Source: Favolaschia claudopus (Eukaryota > Basidiomycota > Agaricomycetes > Agaricales > Mycenaceae). Taken from it: a DNA stretch of 64,000 nucleotides. The notes beneath the pieces were generated by a model. That model was not told the DNA's origin. It worked only from the letters and a program-made list of their open reading frames with translations, and ran no database searches. Both the position numbers and the translations under genes were made by a program. This document shows, in pieces, positions 11,083-22,210 of the stretch; position 1 is the first letter of the stretch; each line of letters begins with the position of its first letter. The stretch covers positions 1-64,000 of the forward strand of contig JAWWNJ010000299.1 of NCBI GenBank assembly GCA_037176885.1, read 5' to 3'.

Positions 11083-11198
11083 CTTCATGTGCGCGAAGAA
11101 GATCACTCGAGGAAAAAGGCCAGCCCAGTAGTATAAGGTAGAGAGATACAAGCATACTAGACTAGCTAAAATATGCTTAACACAGTTTGCGACTAGCG

Positions 11199-12444
11199 CT
11201 AAGTACTTGAGTAATCAAGAAAGACTGTCGTGCCATGTACGACTTTTAAACCATCAACTCCGCCAAAAGTTCCTGCACTGACTTCAACTGACGACGACGA
11301 ATTCCGCGGGAAAGGACGTCGTGTGCGGAGGTAGGGACCGGAGCGGCTTCGAGGAGCGGAACACGGATGGGGAGTGACAAGCCAGGTGGTGATGTACGAG
11401 CCACCATCGTAATTGCCGATGAGAACATGCTCGCATTCGGGATTGAGCCGCCGAATAAGAGCAAAAATCCATCTTACTAAGACGTTCGGTATTCGCCATG
11501 TATCCCCCAAAGCTGCGTGAAGCTTCCAAAGGGAAAGCCAGCGAGGACGAGGTTGAGAAGTTCGTTGGGGCGCATACCAATGAAGGCACCAACGTTGATC
11601 GCAGAGCGGTGGCCGTTGTTGAACGAGACAAGCATGACATAGGCCATAAGGAGGATATAATGTTGACAGATATCTGTCTTTAGTTAATCTCCGTAGCTCG
11701 TTGTGGAGTAAAGGCGTACCGTAAATGGTATGAAGACTTGCCAAGGCCTGCTCGCGAGATGTGTACGTGGCGAGTTTCATAAGTGATACCGCGGTTCTCG
11801 AGCATAAGCGGGAGTGCAGGCATGGAAATACCTAATTCGGCGAGACCATCCTCCCGATACGACACAGGAACGCCTGCTTCGCCGTGTGCAAAGACATTAT
11901 AGTCATTGATGGCGCACGAAATAAAGACTGCGATGGTCCCGAAGCACCTGGCTTGACGTGTAGGTGACGGCTTCACGAATACGGTAGGAGAAGATGCCGG
12001 ACTGCAGGATGGGAACAATGTCGTCGTGGGAAGGAGGAGGCGGCAGGAACATGACGGAGCCGAGGACGCGTTTGAACAGCGGAAAGGACACGGTCACATC
12101 CGCCAAGGAGGTTCTCGACAACGTTGATGGGGTCTCGGATGTCGCAGACTCCCGGAAGCACAACATCGCGAGGCGCTCGAATGGTAAGTGCCGAATCTGC
12201 CGTTGTGGGATAAGCCGAGCCACGGTCGGAGACGAGTTCGGGAAGAGAGTCGTCAGAGTTGGGAGTCGTCTCCGGCGTACTGAGGATTGTAAAGGCCGAA
12301 GGGCTGGTTTAGGAAGGTGTAGTCACCGGGATCGGAGTGAGTACAAGGAGATGGAGGAGGGACGTGGTAGGTGTCGCGGCGACCGAGGAATCGGAAGTCA
12401 GAGAACATTTTGTGAGGTAAGGAAGTGGGAAAGTTGGGACGCAA
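11199..12444 (-). CDS. Extra ORF between pol and 3' LTR of the gypsy element
   Basis: A reading region of roughly 390 codons follows pol, starting about 8 bases after its stop at 12,452. It opens with MFSDFRFLGRRDTYHVPPP or the upstream ATG at 12,444, then continues through at least three frames: TVARLIPQRQIRHLPFERL (about 12,230), VSYREDGLAELGISMPALPL (about 11,870), and LNPECEHVLIGNYDGG (about 11,430). Ty3/gypsy elements usually end with integrase, so a third gene here is notable. I see no signal peptide, clear membrane helix or zinc motif, so an envelope function is not supported. The breaks may be real or sequencing gaps. Confidence 0.45.
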
Positions 12445-12451
12445 CCAGGCG

Positions 12452-14110
12452 CTAAGGGAATTGTGGCAAGCTATTGGTGTTTAAATATATCGGGAGTGGC
12501 GTAGGAGAAATATTCACACGAAGAAGGTAGAGGCCGATTCTCCGTAGGAGTCTAAGCACTTGGTATTTGCACCTTTTTTGAATTTGACCACTCTTCTCAA
12601 ATAGCGGGAGCATTACGAAGTGCTGGTTTGGTCGACCATTCATCGTGGTCAGAGTCAAATCCCTCCCATCGCACCTTGAATTGCTGAACTCTACGGCACG
12701 TATTTTCCGCCAGCGTTCAGCGAGAATTCTTTCAATTCCTACTTCGGGTTTGGTGTCAAAGTCCTCACGATTGAGAGACTTAGCGGGCCGATCTGTGCCA
12801 AGATCATCAGTGGATTTGCGATAAGATTCAAGATGTGCAATGTTCAGGATTGGATGAAGTCCGTATGAGACCGGAAGTCGAAGTTGATAGGTGACAGGTG
12901 ATAGTTTTCGAATGATTTCAAAAGGACCGTCATACTTCATGAGCAGCTTCTTACCGCGTCCTTTTTCATCGCGCAAGAGTTTGAGTGAGTGCGGATTGAG
13001 AACAACCAGGTCACCCTTCCTCAAATTCAGTTTGAAGGCGTCCGTTGTTGTAAGTGCGTCGTTGCCAAATTTGAGCCAGAAGGAGAGCTTCCTTGGCGCG
13101 ACTGCGGTAAGTTTCAAATTCGTCGGCGAAATTTTGGGCCTTTTCATTGCGTACCAATGGAGTATCTCCCCCACCAGTTTCGCCGACGGATTCGACGGGA
13201 CGTGGAATAGAGTCACCAGGTAAAATCATAGAGCTTCCGGTCACTGGATGGAAGCCATAGAGCAAGTATGCCGGTGTGAATCCTGAGCTAGAATGTGTTG
13301 TCGTATTGTAGGATAGAGCCAGAGCATCCAGATAATTGGCCCAATCATCCCGTGATGGACCAATATAAGCGCGCAGTGCTATTTCTAGAGTCTGATTGAG
13401 GATCTCAGTCTGTCCGTCCGCTTGCGGATGGTAAGCTGTGGTCAATGCTCGTTTCATTCCCATCAGGCGGCAGATTTCCGCCCAAAAGTCATTTTTCCAG
13501 CGAGTGTCGCGATCTGTAATGACTTGGCGCGGAGGACCGAAGGGCGTCACAACATGCTTGAAAAACAGTTGAGCCGTTTCCCACCTCAGAAATCTTTACG
13601 GAGCAAGGAATGAATATACCATATTTCGTGAGCTTATCAACGATCACTAGAACATTATCAAAGCCGTTTGAGTTTGGTAATTCGGGAATGAAGTCCATTG
13701 AGACGACTTCGAACGGGCGTGTTGGAATAGGAATGGGTTGGAGTAGGCCGATGCCAGCATGCCGTCGAGGCTTACTCTTTGACAAATATCGCAGGTTGAA
13801 GTGTAGCGTTTAAAACGTCGCGCGACATCCGAGGCCAGTAATAAGTTGCGGCAATTCGATTATAACAGCGATGGTAGCCGGCGTGGGGCCGATTCTGTGG
13901 GAGTATCGTGAATTTCGGCCATGATTGAGGTGCGGAATTTTGCAGGAACGCAGAGGCGACTTAGACCTTGCCAGTCTTCGAAAAAGATCAATCCATTGTC
14001 ACTGTAATGATACTGTGGGTAGAGAGGATTGGGACCAGTCCTTCTCCGATTTCCAACCCTGAAGTACCCTAGGAAAAATGAGGGTCTTCTTGGTATGCCG
14101 CGGCCCACTC
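12452..14110 (-). pseudogene. Ty3/gypsy integrase with GPY/F module and chromodomain
   Basis: This part inserts the element DNA. In order (minus strand): a degenerate N-terminal zinc region (about 14,100-13,790), the core with VSMDFIPELP (first D, about 13,705), VITDRDTRW (second D, about 13,510) and HPQADGQTEILNQ (catalytic E, about 13,400), then a GPY/F module YDGPFEIIRKLSPVTYQL (about 12,870-12,920). A chromodomain with the VRWEGFD core is visible at about 12,630-12,690 but in a different frame from the flanking protein. Chromodomains target such elements to marked chromatin. Frame breaks fall near 13,560, 13,150, 12,690 and 12,640. Confidence 0.9.
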
Positions 14111-15860
14111 TGTGATTTCGTCCTTTGAAATTCCTATTAATACGGCATAAGAACGGGCCGTGGTATAGAGTGAAGTGACTTCCTCGTCATGATCCAATGA
14201 AATCCCACCAACGGAGACTATGTCCGGTGCTCCTGAATCCTGCTCAGTGCGTACAACCTTCGTTGCCAAGTTAAGCAATTTCTCTTCTAAACGAGGCCCC
14301 AAATCGTCATACATATTCTTGAGAGGATCACAATCAGTCAGGTTTAACATAGGAATATGTTCCGTACTCGGACTGTCTTGAGGCGGGACTCGACGACGAA
14401 GTCGGGAGATCGGATCAACGTTTGAGTGGACGCGGCCAGCGCGATGCACGATTTTGAGTCCGGGGTACGCCGCAAATATTGTGCCCCATGTGAGAAGGCG
14501 GCGGTTAACATTCTGGAATGTTCGGCTCCAGGTTAACGCGGCATGGTCGGTAATGCCAGCAATAGACTCGCCTTCGAGGAATGGTTGAAATTTAATGAGT
14601 GCCCTCCTTGAGAGCGAGGGCTTCGCGTTCAGTTGGCGAGTAATTGCGTTCCGGGGATTTGAGGACCCGGGACCAGTAGCAAATGACGCGTTCGACGTGA
14701 ACTGTGGTATCTTCAAAATTCTCAGCCCACGGACCGGGCGTTGGAACATCGTCAATGCCTTTGATCACTGTAACTAGAGTTGGCACGTCCTCACCGTTTT
14801 TATAGGCACGTTCAAGCCGTTCGTACAACCGAGTACCGCGAAGGTCGTGAATTTGAACCGGTTGGACTTGTTGACAGATTCCGGCGAGTGCGTAATCACA
14901 CGCGTCAGTGTAGACACGGTATGGTTTCCCTGCAATGGCGTATCCGCGAACCGGTGCATTAGTTAGAACCTTGTTTACTTAGCTCGAAAGCCTCACGATG
15001 AAGTTCGTTCCAATTCCATTTTACACCCTTCTTCAACAGTTCGAATAAAGGCTGCGAGATCCAGGCAAAGAATGGAACGTACCCAGCAAAGTAAACCATC
15101 ATTCCTAAAAAAGTTTGAAGTTCGTGGGTGTTGCGCGGTTCGGCAAGCTGAAGGATCGCGTCAACCTTTTCCTTTATGAGTAGAAAGACCGAGGCGCGAT
15201 ACCTTCTGACCCAAGCAGTAGTAGCGATTGATACGCCAAATGGCATTTCGGAGGGGAGAGAGTAATGTTGGCGGCGGCGATGGCGCCAAAGACAAGGTCG
15301 AGGTGTTTGACGTGGTCTTCGAAGGTGAGCGAGAAAACGACGATGTCGTCGATGTATACTAGTGCAAAGATCCAGAGGAATGGCGCCAGCACCGTCTGCA
15401 TTACGCGTTGAAAGACACTCGGGCCGTTTCGATAGCCAAAGGGCATTCGCGCGAATTGAAAAAGTCCGCGATGTGTTCGAAATGCAAGCTTCTTTCGGCG
15501 GAACCAGGCGCCATGGTGAGTTGAGTGAATCCAGCGAGAGCGTCGAGAGTGGTGAGCCACTGAGAGCCAGATAAAGCTTGAAGAATCTCGTCTTGACGAG
15601 GTAAACCGAATTCGTCTGCAACACACTTGTTCATTTAGTTTCCTAAGGTCAATAACCATCCGGGGTTTACCATTTCGATATACAATAAACACGGGCGCAG
15701 CCCATGGACTCTTAGATGGTTCAATAACACCTAATTTGAGCCAAGAATCCATCTGTTTATCAATAACTTCTCGGTTAGCAGGAGAAACGGGAAACGGGGG
15801 TAGAGATACAGGTTCCGCACCAGGCTTCATTGGTATCCTCAACCTTTGTTTCATAATTTC
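14111..15860 (-). pseudogene. Ty3/gypsy reverse transcriptase and RNase H
   Basis: RT: a proline-rich entry (PGAEPVSLPPFPVSPANREV), KSPWAAPVFIVYRNGKPRMV and IDLRKLNEQ (15,620-15,790), FARMPFGYRNGPSVFQRVM (15,390-15,450) and the catalytic VYIDDIVVFS (15,330-15,362). The connection follows with LAEPRNTHELQTFLGMMVYF (15,085-15,155). RNase H runs from VYTDACDYALAG (about 14,900) to RNYSPTEREALALK (about 14,600), with a stretch of unusual sequence between them. Frame breaks at about 15,620, 15,480, 15,180 and 14,960 split the domain. All blocks lie in the normal gypsy order. Confidence 0.92.
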
Positions 15861-15865
15861 CCAAT

Positions 15866-16300
15866 CTACCGTCTAATCCGAACGCCTGGGAGTTGCGTAG
15901 AAGAACATCTTGCAGCTGCTTGCGTTGTTCTGGGGTCACATCTGGCGGAGATGTCGATTTCGTCAAGCAGCCGGTCCGAACTGACAGGATCTTCCGGGAC
16001 CTCTGCAGTTTTTGGACCACCTTCTAGAGGTTCTTCCGCCAGCGGATCGTCTGCTTCTGTTGCGTTGCGTTGAGCCTTGGATGCGATTTCCGTCTCTGAG
16101 CGCACAGCGCAAGAGAGATTTGGTGACGGCATGACAGGCACTGCCTCCGGTGAAGATTCCGCTGTCTCCGGACGGCGATCATCTTCACTTTTGCTTCCGT
16201 CGGCCACTGTCGATTTGCCAGAATGCTCAGCGACCAGAGTCCGGATCAGGTGCGCATGAGCATTAATTCTCTGCTGTTGTTCTGAACTGAACTTATTCAA
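15866..16300 (-). pseudogene. Pol linker between protease and RT
   Basis: A 144-codon open frame rich in Glu, Ser and Pro (MNKFSSEQQQRINAHAHLIR, then PEAVPVMPSPN) lies between protease and RT. It is hydrophilic and has no known motif, as expected for a flexible linker. Its end at about 15,973 is where similarity with the second gypsy copy begins, so the segmental breakpoint lies in this linker. Confidence 0.6.
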
Positions 16301-16547
16301 CTTATCAAGCCAGGACTTGGATTACGTGCAGTACCGAGTACTTGACCAGCCGAAATCACCACAGGCATCTTCGAGAAGTTTGAAGAACAGAGTTTTCCTT
16401 CGAAATTAAAGTATCAGCGGCACCGTAAAAATCGTCTTCATTGCCATTCGATGCTATCTTCCTTTCCACAAAGAGGGAATCTTGATTTTTAGGAAAGTTC
16501 GCACCGACTGGAACAATTTTATTTGATTCCGGGGCAATAACGTACGT

Positions 16548-17310
16548 TCAGTTGCCCAAACTTCTGCATTTCTTTGACGCTGATGAGCCCCGTCGTTTTA
16601 ACTTCTGATTTCGACGATGAACTCCTTTCGAAGGTCCAGAATGCTTTACTTCAGATTGAACTTTGACTTTGAAGGCATGGCCTTCGTCATCCAATAAACT
16701 CGGTGAAGTCGAAGATTCAACTTTCAGTTGACGCCCAGAGCTTCCGAAGCGCAAGTAGGTATTCCCTTCCTCTCTGACTATAGAAATTGAATACTGATCC
16801 GCAAAATCATTGCCTAGGATGAACGGAGTTGACATACCGCTAACAACATAGGCTTCAACATTCAATTTCACCGGTCCCCTCGTTTGTATGGAAGTACAAG
16901 TCGACATTAACGTATCCAGATATAGACGAACGTCCCGTTACCTGGATCAATTTCACATCGTGACCTGACTTTACTTTCGGGGGATGGGTGAGTGAATCGA
17001 GAGTGCTTCGCGAGATTAAGGTAATGTCTGATCCAGAGTCGATGATAACTTGAACAGGATCCGTTTCTAGCCTCCAATCGTAGCAGTCGCTTCAGTAGCA
17101 AGTGAACCAAGGAATGAAGAGCCAGCCGGCCTTGCCCATATGCTTCCGCAATTCAATCAAAGGCTGTTGTCCTGCGACTCGCGCATCCGTATGAATTACT
17201 CGATAATTCACAGCCTTGATCTCTCTAGCAAGACGTCGTCGAGATCGTCGGTTCAACGAAGGCTTTGAATAATAACTTCCACAGGAAGTTTCTGCAGCAT
17301 CTGAAAGCAT
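16548..17310 (-). pseudogene. Ty3/gypsy aspartic protease
   Basis: The aspartic protease cuts the Gag-Pol precursor. In this copy the DSGSD catalytic motif (about 17,028-17,045) is off frame from its neighbours, but the downstream protein is clear: VEAYVVSGMSTPFILGNDF (16,800-16,860), where the ILGNDF segment is the flap-distal motif seen in gypsy proteases. The second copy (57,115-57,783) reads through the whole domain with VIIDSGSDITLISRSTL in one frame. Comparison suggests the break here is a one- or two-base gap. Confidence 0.85.
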
Positions 17311-19760
17311 CGTTTGCCGGTGTTTAGTTTAGCGTAGAAGGTACGTCCGAATCGATTATTTGTTCCGAAGACCGCAAAATTTCCTCCATAGTTACCCCCC
17401 AGGGCTGATGACATATCCACATCGTTGGATGTAGATTCAGTAATCTGAGGGGACTCTTCAAAACCCGACTGAGGTTCATTGATCGAGGTAAGTTCGCTTT
17501 CTTCGTCACTGTCAAGCCCGTAATATAGGTCATCGTATTGATCTTGCGCATCAAAGTCTTCACGGGTAGCGGAAGCCAGGTTAGTGCGCGCAGCACGATT
17601 CCCTTTAAAGGAATGCTTACACTCATTATCCCAGTGCTTACCGCTTCCACAGTGACGACAAGGACGTGCACCCTTTCGACTCGGGAGTTGCGCGCTTCGA
17701 AACATTCCGATCATCTTTCGGAAACTTTGGTTCAGGTGGATTCGAAGACCAGCCAACTAGGTTCGCACGAGCAGAGCGAAACGAGGATCGATTCGAGTTG
17801 TCATACTCGCGATAAGGTCTGTTATCCCGTTCGCGCATATCAAGCTTCATTAACGCCTCTTCATGGAAACGAATCGCGGCCTGGAACTCAACCACATCTT
17901 GATACAGTTGGGTTGTGAGGATCGTATTCCACAACGTAGGTGCGCCATCCATTACATGAAGAATAATCTCTGAATCACTAAGCGTGTAAACCGTATTCAA
18001 TAGGTCAGTCTTACGAATGAAATATTGAGTGGGCTTCTCACGAGCGTGTCCAGCTTCACGATACGATGCTTGATTAGCACGAGAACGTTGCCGATCGAGC
18101 CAGTTGCGATTCATAAAGTAAGTCATGAATGCATTTCGCAAGGTATCCCAATTATTTTCAATAGTATTGCGATAGGCCTTCGGCAACGACCAGTACCAAG
18201 TTTCGGCTTCACCTTGAAGTCTGCGAGGAGCAATTCTTCCGAGTTGACGCCAGACTGTTGCAGATTCACGCGCGATATCGTTAACCTTGAGAATCCACCG
18301 AACAATTGTGTCCACATTTCCATCCCACGTCGGTACGTTCTCAGCTTTAGTTTGAATTCAAAATGAGGCTCTCTGCTTCCTCCAGGACCATATAAATTGG
18401 CTCCGGGTATAACTACCCCCAGGAGTCGCATTATTTCTTGGCGGTCGAGGTGGAGGCATAGGAGGAACATTCGGATGGCCAGGACCATTTCCACCATCGG
18501 GATCATCCTCATCTGGGGTCACCTCCAGGAGGAGCTCCAGAGGCTTGTGGTTGCTGAGGCGGAGTTGGTTCAACTGGCTGAGGACGGATACCACCGTAAG
18601 GATTCGACATGCTAGGTTGCCGAGCTTCACGGGGATTACCCGGTATTGCCTTGAGGATTCATGCGACGCATCTGATCAGCTTCGTGAGGTTCCATAGTCG
18701 GAATATAAGAACGATTTTGATTCAAAAATTCCTTCCATACTAGGTTCGAAGAGTTCAGAGATTCGCTGATTCCTCTAGGCAAGCCAGTAGGAAGCGGATT
18801 TCGGAAGCTTGTGTCCTGGGGTAAGCGGATAAGTCGTAGATTCATCATATGCTGGACTTCCAGTGGCGTGGAACACGAAGCGCGGCGGCGTTGAAGCCAT
18901 TCTTGGAACACCGTAAGGATTGAATTGCTGCGACTCTCGTCTAGTGTCGGCAAAGGTCGGAGTAGTCGGAGGTTCCGGCTTAGCAGTAACATTCTCTTGC
19001 GAGGAATAGATTCTCGAAGCGGCTTCGGTAATGTCCAGGATCCCGTCGCGTGGTTGATGATGTTGAAAGTCATAATACTTATACGCAAGCATCTGGAAAT
19101 TCTCAACCTCAACTCGGGAAGCAAACGCCAAGAATCTCGAAGTCGTTGGACGAAAAAACATCGTTAATATCATCCTGATCACCCCCTTGAGGTAAGGCAG
19201 GCGGAGTTTTTCCTTCCAAAACAAACGAGTTTTCACATTCGCGGCGCATTGTGTCCAGGGCACGAAGTAGAATCTTATAATCGATGCGCGAAGGCGATAT
19301 ACAAACGTGCCGTCAATCAAGGTAAGCCTTTCTAAGTCCCGCAGAATACGGTTGAGGGCTTCCCACTGCTTTGGGAATTGATCAGCCGCTATTATTGCGA
19401 GAAAGTTTCACTGCTTGGTGCAGAAACCCTTTCTTGATAGCATGCGCAACCTTTGGTGAGTGCATCCGCGCGCCGTGCAAGAACTGTAGTGTTACCCCCA
19501 ATTCGGCCAAGAGGCTTCAGGGTGGGGAACAAGATTGTGACCATTTGAGGTGGATCATCGCTGATGAGTTCGTCATCTACTGCGTGCTGCAGATCGATGA
19601 GCGGATCGAGCGTGATCTCCTCGACGGTTGCATCTCGCACGCTGCGAGGAAGGTGTCCCAGCTGCCGAGCGATTGGGTGACATGTGCGGCGGAGGATCGC
19701 GTTGCGGGGTAGAAGGATCGGTAGGATCGATGGTAGGAAGAATGGGTTTGTGGTAGCCAT
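17253..19760 (-). pseudogene. Ty3/gypsy Gag
   Basis: Gag would form the particle and bind RNA. The ATG at 19,760 opens MATTNPF; the second copy opens MATTT at 60,353. Downstream landmarks in order are DPLIDLQHAVDDELISDDPP (19,530-19,600), VEVENFQMLAYKYYDFQHHQ (19,050-19,110), a Pro/Gln-rich middle (18,400-18,700), the capsid-like RLQGEAETWYWSLPKAYRNT (18,160-18,220) and a CX2CX4HX4C knuckle, [14 protein letters not shown] (17,622-17,663). At least six frame changes are needed. Copy 2 breaks at different points, suggesting gaps in the read or independent decay. Confidence 0.88.
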
Positions 19761-19820
19761 TGGATAGGAAAATAAAATGAACAGTTAATGGCAAGCGTAC
19801 CTGTTTAAGCAAGAGATCTC

Positions 19821-19835
19821 CCTGTGTGTCCACCA
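19821..19835 (-). other. Candidate primer-binding site
   Basis: One base inside the 5' LTR the minus strand reads TGGTGGACACACAGG. A site starting TGG complements the CCA end of a tRNA. I cannot name the tRNA from memory. The same sequence stands next to the LTR at 60,416-60,430. Confidence 0.6.
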
Positions 19836-19836
19836 G

Positions 19837-20467
19837 TGTTGAAGATTCGGGTTAATCGGAGAGAATCAAGGAATAGAAGTAGATTATTAGCGGTTGAGTA
19901 TCACGAAACCTCTATATAATCAAGTAGTTACCAAACAACTGTCAAAAGAGAGATCTTATTCTTCTTGAGACGACTGGGAATATCAACCAGCGCAAGTTGT
20001 GTCTAGGCTGAGGAGTAAGCGCGAGGCTTTACGACTGAAGACTAGCTTGAAAGATCTTGAAGGGAGCGCGGGGCTTCACTTAAGTTCACACAAGAATTGA
20101 GGTAGAATCTACGTAGATTGATAGATGTAAGTAAGAGCTGTCGTTACATGAGGGAACGACTCCCTTTTATAATATACAAGGATCAACTATAGAATATTCA
20201 AGAACTCAATGGAACCTTGAGGAAAGTAGCAGAATATTCTACTATACCTTCTCAATGACTCGTTCGGACGTCCCGAGTCATATTGAGGCTTATCGGTGTC
20301 GATCTGAGAGGGAGAGTATGACGCTCTGCTGCTAAGTAGAAGAACTTAGTAGCATTGACATTCATGAACGCGGTCCCATGATCGATGAATGCCGAGAATG
20401 CGCCGAGCGCGCGTGAAGTCTTGCGGGCAAAGCCGAAAGTTACTCAAGGTTACCAATATCCATCACA
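19837..20467 (-). repeat. 5' LTR of gypsy element
   Basis: This 631-base copy is nearly identical to the 3' LTR and drives transcription leftward. TG..CA ends are intact and GAAAT follows at 20,468-20,472. Confidence 0.95.
20164..20171 (-). promoter_or_regulatory. Candidate TATA box in the 5' LTR
   Basis: The minus strand reads TATAAAAG about 300 bases into the LTR, a suitable place for the U3 promoter. Transcription would begin some 30 bases further left, near 20,135. In the copy at 60,750-60,760 the box has lost a base. Confidence 0.5.
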
Positions 20468-20703
20468 GAAATGCATATTGCTCATAATGCATAGGCTTTG
20501 GGGGTCTACGGGCCTTATGCATTATGAGCTATCCGACTGTACTCTTGTTTCCTTTACCTTTAGTGTTCGCCTATATCATGTTTTGCCGCGACTCTCAAAC
20601 TTGGGTATCGTAAAAATTACTATTTATGATTTTGAAGTGCAGAGCTCACTGAGTGATCTTCAGTCTTCAATTAATTTAGAAGAGCACACAATGAATTGTC
20701 CTA

Positions 20704-21014
20704 TTGCTATTGTATTTCCTTATCCAGTAATTTTATTGTCCGCAACGGCAAGCGGCATCGTGACTTGATTGTGAAATGTGTGACACTTGGTGAATCCGTC
20801 CTCGGTTTTGCTTGAGGGGTGGTATGTAGGTGTATATATAAGGTGTGTAACCAGTAGACGCTTTTGCCGCCCCAAAAGACCCTGTCCTCGTCAAACGCGC
20901 CTGAAGTCGGTGTAAAAATGCGCATCAGATCACACGGCGGGTCACAGGTGACAATTCTGTCACGACAATTTGCCACAATAAAATTACTGTACTTATAAGG
21001 AAATACAATAGCAA
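20704..21014. mobile_element. TA-flanked MITE, 311 bases
   Basis: The ends TTGCTATTGTATTTCCTTAT (left) and its inverted match ending 21,014 are flanked by TA at 20,702-20,703 and 21,015-21,016. The inverted repeat continues with interruptions to AGTAATTTTATTGT, about 40 bases in all. No coding content. Copy B of the duplication carries it at 61,292-61,602. Confidence 0.8.
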
Positions 21015-21016
21015 TA

Positions 21017-21533
21017 AATGTGTATGCGAACAGGCTCTAAAACACGCCGTGTGCGTGACCTGGTACAGCCACGCGGACGCGGTTCGGCAAGCGGCCGATG
21101 ACACGATAGACCATAACTTAAGTACATTGATATACTGTGACTGTGACTCAATCCAGTCCTTTTGGAGACCGGTCATTTCCGCTGGCAATTGATGGACTTG
21201 ATGGCCTGGTAGGACCGCCTGATCAATATCAGCTAGCCGCGTTTTCGTTTTCGTTCATACCGATTAATTAAGGCCTGAGGCTCTGAGCTTCAAATTTTAC
21301 CCTTATCAACACTGCTTTGGCCTGTCGCACAAAGTACGAGCCTGTCGACGACGACCCTCCCCCAAAAAAAATTCGCTGTATACCGTAGACAGCCTACGTA
21401 GTGTGATAAGTTGCCTTTTTCTTCCTCGGTGAGAGCTAGCTAAAATCCGTTTAGCCTTCATTGGTGTTTGCCTAGGCTCGACACCAGCCGTTACTGTAGG
21501 CGCAATGACGAGCAAGCAAAGTATTGTGTACAA
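21017..21533. other. No supported gene between two MITEs
   Basis: No recognised coding signal. Position about 21,209 is the empty site of the 1,212-base element found in copy B at 61,801-63,012: here CCTGGTAG runs straight into GACCGCC. Confidence 0.6.
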
Positions 21534-21535
21534 TA

Positions 21536-21985
21536 GAGAGTTTGCGGTGAGCCGCCAGAAGCCACCTGGTGGCTCCAACGGCATGCGGATTGGAGCGGCT
21601 ACGTCATGTGGCGGCTCGTACAGCGGCTCGTCGCGCGCGGTCCTTAGCACAATTTCGAGGTTGGGTACCTTGTATATTTGACTATCCCTTCAGCCAATGA
21701 GAGTTCGTTGTACAAAGGTGCATAATTGTTTTGAATTGAAGCAATTTCCAGCGTCAACCGAAGTCTTCGGCTCCAATGTGCGATGGCGTCAGATTTTCCG
21801 GGTCGGATTTTCTTCGTGGGTGTATGGCTCAAGATATAGATGACTAAGTACTAAGAATAGGCTTGCAAACCCAAATTTGAACCAGTCTTACCAGCCACCA
21901 AACGAGCCGCCAGACAGCATAGCCGCTCCAATTCCGCATGCCATAGAGCCGCCAGGTGGCTTCCGGCGGCTCACCGCAAACTCTC
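21536..21985. mobile_element. TA-flanked MITE with 80-base inverted repeats (GAGAGTTTGCGG family)
   Basis: GAGAGTTTGCGGTGAGCCGC opens the element after TA, and its inverted copy closes it at 21,985 before TA. The inverted arms run about 80 bases and include GGCATGCGGA and GGAGCGGCTA. No transposase. Copy B is at 63,342-63,790, and 41,995-42,167 is a shorter relative with GAGGCTTTGCGG ends. Confidence 0.85.
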
Positions 21986-22019
21986 TAATAACGGCTCACT
22001 GTAGAGAGAAGTCACAGCC

Positions 22020-22130
22020 GGTATGAACGCGCCGCGGTTATTCTGACCGCCTAAATTTTGACCGTGGCCTGCCACGGTCATGCCGACTGTGCGCCGCACA
22101 GTCATTCTCAACACAGTCAATCTGGCATAT
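22020..22130. repeat. GACCGTGGC/CACGGTCATGCCGACTGTGC repeat
   Basis: Short inverted units (GACCGTGGCCTGCCACGGTC; ACTGTGCGCCGCACAGT) form a compact palindromic block. Similar units recur at 39,108-39,300 and in copy B at about 63,825-63,930. Confidence 0.6.
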
Positions 22131-22210
22131 GTTGCTACAAGTCTTTATTCTGTTGAGTCTAATACACAATACACACCATAAAGTCTATACTGCCCTTAGT
22201 CTTATGTTTA

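Larger units (their letters stand above)
10439..20467 (-). mobile_element. Full-length Ty3/gypsy LTR retrotransposon with chromodomain
   Basis: The element is 10,029 bases on the minus strand. It has two LTRs of about 630 bases with TG..CA ends and a 5-base target duplication GAAAT at 10,434-10,438 and 20,468-20,472. Order in transcription: 5' LTR, primer site, Gag with a CCHC knuckle, protease, RT, RNase H, integrase, chromodomain, an extra ORF, purine tract, 3' LTR. PR-RT-RH-INT order plus a chromodomain marks it as a chromovirus-type metavirid. The LTRs differ mostly by single-base gaps and about one substitution, so insertion is recent, yet gag and pol are broken by many single-base gaps. 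Confidence 0.95.
10044..20539. mobile_element. MITE interrupted by the gypsy element
   Basis: The left terminal repeat CAGTCGGATATCTCATAATG begins at 10,044 after TA (10,042-10,043). Its inverted partner, reading CAGTCGGATAGCTCATAATG on the minus strand, ends at 20,539 before TA (20,540-20,541). Without the gypsy element and one copy of GAAAT the MITE is about 460 bases. TA flanks and the CAGT start fit pogo/mariner-type MITEs. The right remnant recurs at 61,057-61,128 in the duplicated segment. Confidence 0.8.
15973..22195. repeat. Segmental duplication, copy A
   Basis: From GGTCCGAACTGACAGG at 15,973 through the 5' LTR and 1.7 kb of flank, the sequence matches 56,603-64,000 in the same orientation. 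The match ends only because the window ends. It carries half a gypsy element and flanking MITEs, so the duplication happened after those insertions. Differences are almost all single-base gaps, plus a 1,212-base element present only in copy B. Confidence 0.93.

Noticed and set aside
11199..12444. Retroviral envelope gene
   Set aside because: No signal peptide, no furin-like site and no clear membrane anchor in any frame.
11994..12455. Plus-strand frame of 153 codons inside the gypsy element
   Set aside because: It is antisense to the extra gypsy ORF and highly charged with no motif, so a shadow frame.
12891..13223. Plus-strand frames opposite integrase
   Set aside because: Antisense shadows of the integrase and GPY/F coding sequence.
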